Origin: JBAXRT01 sp037131065
GTDB lineage: Bacteria; Bacteroidota; Bacteroidia; Bacteroidales; FEN-979
Direction of reading: 5' to 3'
NCBI GenBank assembly: GCA_037131065.1
Contig: JBAXRT010000170.1
Span: forward strand, 1-5,034
DNA length: 5,034 bases
Shown here: positions 1 through 5,034 of the stretch, one piece after another
Layout of the letters: every line of letters starts with the position of its first letter
Position numbering within the stretch: the stretch's first letter is position 1
Position numbers and translations under genes: made by a program
Notes under the pieces: model-generated
The model's database searches: none
The model's input: the letters and a program-made list of their open reading frames with translations, nothing else
Told to the model about the DNA's origin: nothing

Positions 1-30
1 TTTTCTCTGCTTTTTTATGCTTTTCTTTGC
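1..30. repeat. Three tandem 10-bp T-rich units
   Basis: Bases 1-10, 11-20 and 21-30 read TTTTCTCTGC, TTTTTTATGC and TTTTCTTTGC. They share TTTT at the start and TGC at the end with exact 10-bp spacing, and the first and third units differ at one base. The array may continue left of the window. No coding frame or known family accounts for it. It lies about 70 bp from the tRNA-like fragment at 99-122, so one possible role is a set of arm-type protein-binding sites, but plain low-complexity sequence is equally possible. Confidence 0.45.
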
Positions 31-98
31 TTCGCCAAAAAATGTAATAATCTGACTAAAAGCACTTTAACTGAAATTGAAGGTAAACGAAAGCAGCC

Positions 99-122
99 GT
101 TCGATTCCCCTACGGGCTACCA
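99..122 (+). other. 3' fragment of a tRNA gene, possible attachment-site remnant
   Basis: Bases 100-106 are a canonical tRNA T-loop (TTCGATT) flanked by G99 and C107, the positions of the universal G53-C61 pair. They are followed by a T-stem 3' side (CCCCT, 107-111), an acceptor 3' side (ACGGGCT, 112-118), discriminator A119 and CCA at 120-122. The expected partners are absent. The T-stem 5' side should be AGGGG but reads AGCCG, giving two C-C clashes. No AGCCCGT acceptor 5' strand or D-arm is found upstream. It is therefore a partial tRNA 3' end, not a working gene. Tyrosine recombinases of integrative elements and phages commonly use this part of tRNA genes as their target, which leaves a displaced 3' copy. 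A decayed tRNA pseudogene is the alternative. The amino-acid identity cannot be told because the anticodon is missing. Confidence 0.6.
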
Positions 123-151
123 GCCGGCATTCATACAGAGGCCGGTTTTTT
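123..151 (+). terminator. Rho-independent terminator after the tRNA fragment
   Basis: CCGGC at 124-128 pairs with GCCGG at 141-145. A G-T pair (123 with 146) extends the stem, the loop is 12 nt, and six T residues follow at 146-151. It begins directly after the CCA end at 122, as expected for the native terminator of the original tRNA transcript. This supports the view that the fragment was once the end of a real tRNA gene in this place. Confidence 0.75.
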
Positions 152-268
152 ATTGGTCATTAGTAATTGGGAATCAGAAATTGGTAAATTCACTTTTCAT
201 TTGTCATTTTTTCTTATCTCTCTTTCCTGATAATCACCAAAAAACTATCTTTATTCAAACTTTCAGCC
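152..268. other. AT-rich spacer before the Nudix gene
   Basis: This is a non-coding leader of about 117 bp. Its first part (152-187) is a degenerate run of ATTGGT/ATTAGTAATTGGGAAT-type words, of the kind scattered through intergenic DNA of many Bacteroidota genomes. The rest is T-rich. No clear operator, riboswitch fold or Shine-Dalgarno is visible. A TATCTTTA at 246-253 resembles the Bacteroidota -7 element (TAnnTTTG), but no TTG-type -33 box sits at the right distance, so no promoter is called. Confidence 0.4.
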
Positions 269-796
269 ATGAAAAATGTTTCGGAAAAAAAGATCCTGTT
301 GTCGACTCCGAGGTTCAATGTTTTTCATCAGCAGTTTGCGGAGGAAGATGCCAAGGTCCATGATTATTATTTCATGGAAAAACCAGATGCCGTTTCCGTA
401 ATCGTCAGAAAAGGGAACCACATTGGTCTGATCCGGATCGCCAGGCCACTGACACAACTTTCGGGGTGGGAGATCCCGGGGGGACGGATGGAAGAGGGAG
501 AGGTAACACTCAAAACTGCGCAGCGGGAATTAGAGGAGGAAACCGGCCTTACCGGCGCTGATTGGAAATATTTAACCAGCTTTTATCCCTTTCCGAGCGT
601 CACTAAGGAGAGGATGCATATTTATTCCTGCGTAGCCAATGATACATCATCAACCAGGCTAAATGTATCAGAAGGGGTTTCCGAGTTCCGGTTCTTTACG
701 CGCGAAGAGATCCTTAAGCTTATCCTGGACGGTGAGATCCACTGCTCGATCGACGGGTTTGCACTGCTTTATTATTTTCAGGCAGTGACAAGATGA
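269..796 (+). CDS. Nudix hydrolase, ADP-ribose pyrophosphatase-like
   Basis: A 175-residue cytosolic protein that should hydrolyse a nucleoside diphosphate linked to another moiety, using divalent metal. The Nudix signature GX5EX7REUXEEXGU is intact at residues 72-94: G72, E78, R86-E87-L88, E90-E91, G93, L94. It is preceded by the usual GWEIPG segment (66-71), where W-E-I-P-G-G is typical of the ADP-ribose/NudF-like branch. An N-terminal strand region (about 10-35, with STPRFNVF) and the length also fit that branch, but the substrate cannot be fixed from the sequence. The ATG at 269 is the only good start after the in-frame stop at 185-187. No Shine-Dalgarno is visible, which is normal for Bacteroidota. 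The gene stands alone and converges on the polysaccharide operon, so no functional link with it is implied. Confidence 0.93.
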   Translation: MKNVSEKKILLSTPRFNVFHQQFAEEDAKVHDYYFMEKPDAVSVIVRKGNHIGLIRIARPLTQLSGWEIPGGRMEEGEVTLKTAQRELEEETGLTGADWKYLTSFYPFPSVTKERMHIYSCVANDTSSTRLNVSEGVSEFRFFTREEILKLILDGEIHCSIDGFALLYYFQAVTR

Positions 797-810
797 TGAA
801 GTGATGTGGT

Positions 811-842
811 GATTTTAAAATTTGAAGATTTTAAAATTTGAA
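811..842. repeat. Perfect 16-bp tandem duplication in the convergent spacer
   Basis: GATTTTAAAATTTGAA occurs at 811-826 and again at 827-842 without a mismatch, followed by a decayed partial copy (AATTGAGAG...). Each unit contains the palindrome ATTTTAAAAT, so the two copies could pair with each other as an all-A/T hairpin. The spacer from 797 to 917 holds nothing else recognisable. No GC-rich hairpin with a T-tract is seen on either strand for the two genes that end here. Similar TTGAAAATTTGAA-like arrays are widespread in Bacteroidota intergenic DNA. Confidence 0.7.
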
Positions 843-917
843 AATTGAGAGATTGTAAGAACTGGATCCATATTAATCTCATAAACTGCTAAGCTTTTTC
901 TGTTTGCATTGATTTTC

Positions 918-1625
918 CTAGTTTCCGAACTTCCTTTCAATCGTGGAAAATTGCTCCAGCACACCGAGGATATCTTCCGGTGTGAGATCATTGAAAAGCC
1001 TTTCAAAGAAAAAAAGCCGGGCATAGCCCGACTGGAGAGGCAAGAAGTTGCTCAGCAAAGGAGCATCGCCGGTCCTGATGATGAGATCGACCGGAGTGGT
1101 GACAGAAAGATGGTCCCAGAACCTGCCGGAACTTCCCGGTTTGTTCATGGCCTGCATGATCTCGTCCAGCGGGTCGTAGGCAAGCAGAAGGTTCAGCCTT
1201 CCCTTTTTATGATCACAGGTGCTTTGTTCGATGGTATTGACCTTTTCCAGAAGGGATGCTGGAATGATCTCCCTGTTCCCGGCAACAGTGACCCTCAGAC
1301 CCCGTCGGCCCGCCAGCTCAGGGATCTCATGGGCAAGTGAAGATTCCACAAGCTCCAGACCTGCCGCCATCTCATCCTCCTCCCTCCGGAAGTTCTGGAT
1401 ACTCGAAAGATAGAGGCTGATCTCCTTCACCCCTTTGCCGGAGAGCAGCTCCACCATCGACTGCAATTGCGACCGGGTACGGAGATAGGATTCCCGCAAC
1501 GAACATCCGTGAACAGATGCCCAGCGTCTTCCGCCGTCCGGAATGATACCGGCATGATTTGGGATCTTTCCCGGTGAGGGATGAAAGCGGCTTGACTCTT
1601 CCATTTTGCCTGTATTTATTTCCAT
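918..1625 (-). CDS. Divergent undecaprenyl diphosphate synthase-family protein (cis-prenyltransferase fold)
   Basis: A 235-residue protein aligning over its length with UppS, which condenses isopentenyl diphosphate onto farnesyl diphosphate to make the C55 glycan carrier. Landmarks in order are HAGIIPDGGRRWA (24-36, matching HVAIIMDGNGRWA), LYLSSIQNFRR (71-81, matching LYAFSSENWNR), VDLIIRTG (179-186), LSNFLPLQ (191-198) and a C-terminal ERKFG (230-234). The catalytic Asp (E. coli D26) is kept as D30, as are equivalents of R30, N74, R77, R194 and S202. By my manual alignment, E. coli N28, R39, H43, W75, E198, R200 and E213 are replaced by G32, L43, Y47, F79, A188, L190 and R203. Family membership is clear, but ordinary UppS activity is doubtful. 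It is the last gene of the operon, 20 bp after the GT2 stop. The start at 1625 (GGTGAAAGCAGG just before ATG) is preferred; Met8 is an alternative. It could be a modified prenyltransferase, a non-catalytic partner of the housekeeping UppS, or a repurposed enzyme. Confidence 0.88.
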   Translation of the reverse strand: MEINTGKMEESSRFHPSPGKIPNHAGIIPDGGRRWASVHGCSLRESYLRTRSQLQSMVELLSGKGVKEISLYLSSIQNFRREEDEMAAGLELVESSLAHEIPELAGRRGLRVTVAGNREIIPASLLEKVNTIEQSTCDHKKGRLNLLLAYDPLDEIMQAMNKPGSSGRFWDHLSVTTPVDLIIRTGDAPLLSNFLPLQSGYARLFFFERLFNDLTPEDILGVLEQFSTIERKFGN

Positions 1626-1645
1626 CCTGCTTTCACCGGATAAAT

Positions 1646-2476
1646 TTAGTGAATTGAATTTAAAAAATCCCTGGCTTTCAGCAGTTCAGTTCTGAACAGG
1701 TAAGCACCCGGGGGCTCAAATGTCGCCCGGAATTCAAACCCCGACAGATCCATCCGGAACTCTTTCCTGTCCATCACCGACTCCATCACCATGGCCACGC
1801 TCCGGTCGGCGGAGTATTTCCTTACGACAGACAGAAGTCCGAGGATCTCGGGAATATTGGTGTTCATCGGCGTTCCCGGGCGGTAAATGGCCCCTATCCG
1901 GACCAGCCCGATCGGTTTGCCGGCCAGGGCATGCTTCGCCAACATTTCATAAATGATCCCGAACCTGGCGGAGTCATGTCCCTCCGGTATTGCATCAATG
2001 TGCACTCCCCGGAACCCGCAGGCTACATCCGGCAAACTGATCCCCAGGATCTCCCTGAAAAGAAGGATAGCAAAAAGGTTGGATGCAATCTTGCTTTCAG
2101 GGATGCCATTCAGATCATGGAAGCGGTCGCCCGAGACAAGTTCGAACTGATGCAGTTTCCCGATAAATTCCGGTATATGGTCCGGCTCGTGCTGACCGTC
2201 GGCATCGAGGGCGATAATATGTGTATATCCGTGTTCAAGGGCATATTTCCCGGCAGTTGAATAAAACCCCGAAAGGCCCAGGTTCACCTTATTGGAAAAA
2301 CAGTCAAATCCGAGATTCTTTACAAGAGAGGCTGTCCGGTCGGTGCTGCCGTCGTCAATCACGATCACATCGTTTTTCCATGGATGAAGCCGGCTGAGGA
2401 GGGCAGCTATGTTCCTCTCCTCATTGTAAGCCGGAATGGCGATGAGCGGTCTGACCATTTCAGTTTTTACTGCCAT
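1646..2476 (-). CDS. Family 2 glycosyltransferase (polyprenyl-phosphate sugar transferase-like)
   Basis: A 276-residue GT-A fold inverting glycosyltransferase, expected on the cytoplasmic side to move a sugar from a nucleotide-sugar to a lipid carrier or growing glycan. IPAYNEE (14-20) and VIVIDDGSTDRT (37-48) form the nucleotide-binding part. The metal-binding DxD is D91-A92-D93 in ALDADGQHEPD (89-99), followed by the GDRF (116-119) and ACGFRG (152-157) segments usual in dolichyl-phosphate mannose synthase-like GT2 proteins. No membrane segment is evident, unlike DpmI/GtrB-type enzymes with C-terminal helices. A tail of about 50 residues (225-276), charged and aromatic, follows the GT core and I do not recognise it. 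The longest start (2476) overlaps the upstream gene by 17 bp. Met7 at 2458 would give the arrangement TGAAATG with no overlap and is at least as likely. Neither has a Shine-Dalgarno. Donor and acceptor cannot be predicted. Confidence 0.92.
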   Translation of the reverse strand: MAVKTEMVRPLIAIPAYNEERNIAALLSRLHPWKNDVIVIDDGSTDRTASLVKNLGFDCFSNKVNLGLSGFYSTAGKYALEHGYTHIIALDADGQHEPDHIPEFIGKLHQFELVSGDRFHDLNGIPESKIASNLFAILLFREILGISLPDVACGFRGVHIDAIPEGHDSARFGIIYEMLAKHALAGKPIGLVRIGAIYRPGTPMNTNIPEILGLLSVVRKYSADRSVAMVMESVMDRKEFRMDLSGFEFRATFEPPGAYLFRTELLKARDFLNSIH

Positions 2477-3875
2477 GATCCGGGTTTTCGGGAGCCACCG
2501 CTGGTATTTTTGCTCTCTTCTTCCCCATGGCCATGAACTGGTTTATCAGGAAAAAAGCAACAAAAGTGAGAATTGCGGCCTTCGTCAGATAGTTGAAAAC
2601 AGTGGCAAAATCCGTCTCGGCCTTCATCACCTGGAAAAAGAGGAGGGGTAGCCAGAGGATCAGCGCCGGCTCTCTTTTCGATATGGAAATAACCTTTACA
2701 ATGACCCAGTTATAAAGAAGGGCGATGAAAAAGATAAAGAGAAAGGCCCCCCATATACCGAAGTTGGCGTAACCTTCGCCTGCCAGGGAAATATCCATAC
2801 TTGTGGTTTCGGGTAAAGGTGTTCCGGTAAATCTTTCAAAATTGGCACGGCCGCCGGCTTTTGCCTTCTCGGGCGCGAGGAACCGTGGCAACAGCGTGGC
2901 ATAAAGGGCCGATTTGATCGTTTCGCCCCTGACAAAGGGTTGTTTCTTTGGCATGTAATCAAGGATCCGTGCAATGATCCATCCCTGGTTCAGCCGGGCG
3001 GCCATGTTCTGCATCGACGCCGGGTTGAAGATCGCTGAGGGGGAGGAGATACGGGAGAGAAAGATCTCATTGTAGATTTCCGAATTGGTTTTCGTACTGG
3101 TGGCATACCAGGTGGCCATGCGGTACTCCTCCTTGGTCGACTGGACGATCATCACGAGGAAAAGTCCAAAAGTAATTCCGAAGATCTTTCCCCACATCGG
3201 AATTTTTATAACCATGGCAATGATCAGGAAAGAGAGGATAAACCATTGTACCAGTTCACCGAACATTCCCTGCAGGATTGCAGCCGAAGTTGCAAGTCCC
3301 ATGATCCCTGCAAAAATGAGCCATTTGAACCTGTTGGAACTGAAGAGGATCATATACATCCCCACATACTGAAGGTTTGTTACCAGGAAGACGATGAACC
3401 GCAGGCTGGCAGGCAGCCCCTTTCCGGCGAAGCCTGCTGTAAGTCCGATGACAACAAGAATATAGCCAAGCCATGGATGTTCACCAATATAGATCTTTAA
3501 CCGGTCAATATCTTCCGAATTGACGATCCGTTCGTTTTTCAGCGGCAAATAGAGCCCGAGGACCATCAAAAAGCAGAAGGGAACAATAAAGTCCATGTAA
3601 ACCTGCTCGGGGACAGCCATATAATATAGGTCATCATAAGGAAGAAAATGGTATGCCATCACCGGGCCAAGGATCCATTGCATCACCGACATGAAGGCAA
3701 TCAGATCGCGGATCTCGATCCGCTTCCCGAGGTCCTGGAGGAATTTTACCGTGATCCCTGCAAAGAGTGCCAGGCCCAGGGCCGTCATGTAATAAAAGCC
3801 GGTGAGGATCTCCAGCAGGGCGAAGACCAGTAAGCCCAGTCCCAGCAATTGTATGCTTCTTTGCGAGAGGTACAT
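2460..3875 (-). CDS. Polytopic membrane protein, Wzy-type O-antigen/oligosaccharide polymerase-like
   Basis: A 471-residue inner-membrane protein with about 11-12 hydrophobic spans, roughly at residues 8-26, 28-46, 58-78, 94-112, 134-152, 158-180, 184-202, 206-224, 228-247, 372-397, 404-418 and 428-448. A long hydrophilic stretch (about 248-371), presumably periplasmic, lies before the last spans. It contains ARLNQGW (293-299), PFVRGETIKSALYATLLPRF (313-332), a Lys at 337 and GEGYANFGIWG (366-376). A late large loop with R-x-N, G-E-T, L-P-R-F and G-E-x-Y-x-N-F-G elements is typical of Wzy-like repeat-unit polymerases, which are otherwise poorly conserved. The likely role is joining lipid-linked repeat units in the periplasm. 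An O-antigen ligase or another glycan membrane enzyme is possible. Its ATG directly follows the GT4 stop (TGAATG), indicating translational coupling. The tail (451-471) is Lys/Pro-rich and probably cytoplasmic. Confidence 0.78.
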   Translation of the reverse strand: MYLSQRSIQLLGLGLLVFALLEILTGFYYMTALGLALFAGITVKFLQDLGKRIEIRDLIAFMSVMQWILGPVMAYHFLPYDDLYYMAVPEQVYMDFIVPFCFLMVLGLYLPLKNERIVNSEDIDRLKIYIGEHPWLGYILVVIGLTAGFAGKGLPASLRFIVFLVTNLQYVGMYMILFSSNRFKWLIFAGIMGLATSAAILQGMFGELVQWFILSFLIIAMVIKIPMWGKIFGITFGLFLVMIVQSTKEEYRMATWYATSTKTNSEIYNEIFLSRISSPSAIFNPASMQNMAARLNQGWIIARILDYMPKKQPFVRGETIKSALYATLLPRFLAPEKAKAGGRANFERFTGTPLPETTSMDISLAGEGYANFGIWGAFLFIFFIALLYNWVIVKVISISKREPALILWLPLLFFQVMKAETDFATVFNYLTKAAILTFVAFFLINQFMAMGKKRAKIPAVAPENPDHGSKN

Positions 3876-5034
3876 TCAGGGGACTATGTTTGTTTCAAAA
3901 CTTTCCCTTATCGCTTCAAACGACCAGGCTGAGATGATCTTTTCAGAGACCATGCCCATCTTCCGTGAAACGTCACCGGTCGTCATGAGGTCAAGTTTCC
4001 CGGCACAGGCTCCGGCATCCCCGGAAGGAATAACGAACCCGTTCTCCCCGGGCCTGACGAGGTCGATGGCACATCCGGTCCTGTCGCTCACCAGCACGGC
4101 TTTGCCGCAGGCCATTGCTTCATTCACCACAAGTCCCCAGGTCTCCCCCGGTCCCTGTGAAGGCAAAACAAGGATATTGCTCATGTGATACACAACAGGC
4201 ATGCGACTCTGGTTCTGGAAAGGAATGAAATGGAAACCCTTCTTCCCCTCGGCCAGCGATCTCATCTGGGGTTCCAGCGCCCCGTTCCCGACAAAAAGAT
4301 AGTGAAGTCCCGGTTTGTTCAGTTCAAGGGCGGCGCGGATCAGCAGGAGGGGGTCCTTCTTCGGCTCAAATTTGCCGACGAAGAGAATGACCTTGTCATC
4401 CCCGGCGATCCCGAGTTCACCCTTCCATTTTTCAGTTTCAGGGCGCAATTTTCCTTCCGGATCGCTGAACCGCCGGTTGTCGATGGCGTGCGGGGCAAAG
4501 AAAAGATGATCCTCCCTGAAGCCATGTTCAAGGAAATAGCGGCGGTTATTCTCTCCGACATAAAAGGCATAGTCGGCCTTCCTGTAAATCCAACGGAGAA
4601 AAAGCCGGCGCATAAATTGTTTCATTCCACCGGTTTCATCCAGCAAGGTGGAATCGCCGCGGAAATAGACCGGGATCCTCCCTTTGAAATGTCGCATGGC
4701 ATGGTAGTGGGCATGGTAGTTCCATCCATAGACCAGCAGGGCCTCCGCACCCCAGCCGGCGATCTTAACGTTCAGCTCAGGGCAGACGATCCCGCGGTAG
4801 GAGCCGGGTCCGGGATTGGGTGATATATTAGGGACAAATTCATATGGATAACCATCAAGCAAAGGGATATCCCATTGAATGGTCTTTCCGAAATCCTTGT
4901 CAAAAAGAGATTCCCTGCTCTGGCTCCAGGTATAGAAAACCCTGATCTCCAGTTTTTCCGACCCGGCCAGGAGGGCAAAGAGCGGAGCATTGTACTGGAT
5001 AGGGTGGCTGCTTATGATCGCAAGTCTCTTTTTC
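3876..5034 (-). CDS. Family 4 glycosyltransferase, 5' end at the window edge
   Basis: A GT-B fold retaining glycosyltransferase of 385 visible residues. The frame is open from the stop at 3876-3878 to the window edge. Bases 5034 downward read (..G) AAA AAG AGA CTT GCG ATC, encoding KKRLAIISSHPIQYNAPLF, the usual N-terminus of this group, so 5034 is probably the G of the ATG and only two bases are missing. A TTG at 4862 is an internal Leu codon and not a start. Counting that Met as residue 1, the acceptor domain includes GWNYHAHYHAMRHF and YFRGDS. The donor domain starts with VILFVGKFEPKKDP (216-229), then LHYLFVGNG, and carries the EX7E motif as E298 and E306 in GETWGLVVNEAMACG. The sugar is unknown. 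It is the first operon gene visible and abuts the polymerase gene, so it probably adds a residue to the lipid-linked repeat unit at the inner membrane's cytoplasmic face. Confidence 0.93.
   Translation of the reverse strand, partial: KKRLAIISSHPIQYNAPLFALLAGSEKLEIRVFYTWSQSRESLFDKDFGKTIQWDIPLLDGYPYEFVPNISPNPGPGSYRGIVCPELNVKIAGWGAEALLVYGWNYHAHYHAMRHFKGRIPVYFRGDSTLLDETGGMKQFMRRLFLRWIYRKADYAFYVGENNRRYFLEHGFREDHLFFAPHAIDNRRFSDPEGKLRPETEKWKGELGIAGDDKVILFVGKFEPKKDPLLLIRAALELNKPGLHYLFVGNGALEPQMRSLAEGKKGFHFIPFQNQSRMPVVYHMSNILVLPSQGPGETWGLVVNEAMACGKAVLVSDRTGCAIDLVRPGENGFVIPSGDAGACAGKLDLMTTGDVSRKMGMVSEKIISAWSFEAIRESFETNIVP

Noticed and set aside
47..122. A complete tRNA or the end of a tmRNA
   Set aside because: The 5' acceptor strand, D-arm and anticodon arm are missing and the T-stem has two C-C clashes. 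A functional tRNA or tmRNA would keep the T-arm paired.
246..253. TATCTTTA as a Bacteroidota -7 promoter element for the Nudix gene
   Set aside because: It matches TAnnTTTG except at the last base, but there is no TTG-type -33 element at the right distance and the leader would be very short.
181..363. Small frame of 60 codons overlapping the Nudix start
   Set aside because: It runs out of frame into the Nudix coding region, needs a TTG start in AT-rich spacer and ends inside the Nudix gene without any family signal.
909..1340. Open frame of 143 codons on the + strand
   Set aside because: It is antisense to the UppS-like gene, which has clear family motifs. The + strand translation shows no domain-like pattern.
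1931..2260. Open frame of 109 codons on the + strand
   Set aside because: It is antisense to the GT2 gene across its DxD region and has no independent coding evidence.
4185..4823. Long open frame of 212 codons on the + strand
   Set aside because: It lies wholly antisense to the GT4 gene, whose motifs (EX7E, donor-domain glycine loop) are unmistakable. The + strand product has no recognisable motif and looks like a shadow frame.
1..5034. CRISPR array, transposase or toxin-antitoxin pair
   Set aside because: No spaced repeats of CRISPR type, no terminal inverted repeats or transposase motifs, and no small paired genes were seen on either strand.

Overview
The window looks like chromosomal DNA from a member of the Bacteroidota, probably an uncultured or environmental one. 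Three things point that way: starts without clear Shine-Dalgarno sequences, coding DNA of moderate GC set in very AT-rich spacers, and spacers built from ATTGGT/ATTAGTAATTGGGAAT-like and TTTTAAAATTTGAA-like simple repeats, which are common in that phylum. This is an inference from style; no rRNA or other marker is present.

Left end (1-268): no protein gene. The first 30 bases are three tandem 10-bp units (TTTTnnnTGC). Bases 99-122 read as the 3' end of a tRNA (T-loop, 3' side of the T-stem and acceptor stem, CCA), but the 5' part of the tRNA is missing. An intrinsic terminator follows immediately (123-151). This is the layout expected where a site-specific integrating element has displaced the end of a tRNA gene. 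In that reading, the element would lie left of about base 99 and the rest of the window would be the older flanking chromosome.

Bases 269-796 (+): a Nudix hydrolase with a perfect Nudix box, apparently transcribed alone. A 121-bp AT-rich spacer (797-917) with a perfect 16-bp tandem duplication separates it from a convergent gene cluster.

Bases 5034-918 (-): four tightly packed genes, almost certainly one operon for a cell-surface or extracellular polysaccharide. In transcription order they are a GT4 glycosyltransferase, a polytopic Wzy-type polymerase/ligase-like membrane protein, a GT2 glycosyltransferase, and a divergent member of the undecaprenyl diphosphate synthase family. The first two genes abut (TGAATG), the second and third overlap or nearly touch, and the third and fourth are 20 bp apart. 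The GT4 frame stays open to the window edge, where the last base fits the G of an ATG, so the gene is complete or nearly so. The promoter lies outside the window.

The two glycosyltransferases would build a lipid-linked repeat unit at the cytoplasmic face of the inner membrane, and the membrane protein would polymerise or transfer it on the periplasmic side. The last gene would naturally supply or sense the polyprenyl carrier, but many substrate- and metal-binding residues of classical UppS are replaced in it. It may therefore have an altered reaction or be a non-catalytic partner. This is the most unusual point in the window.
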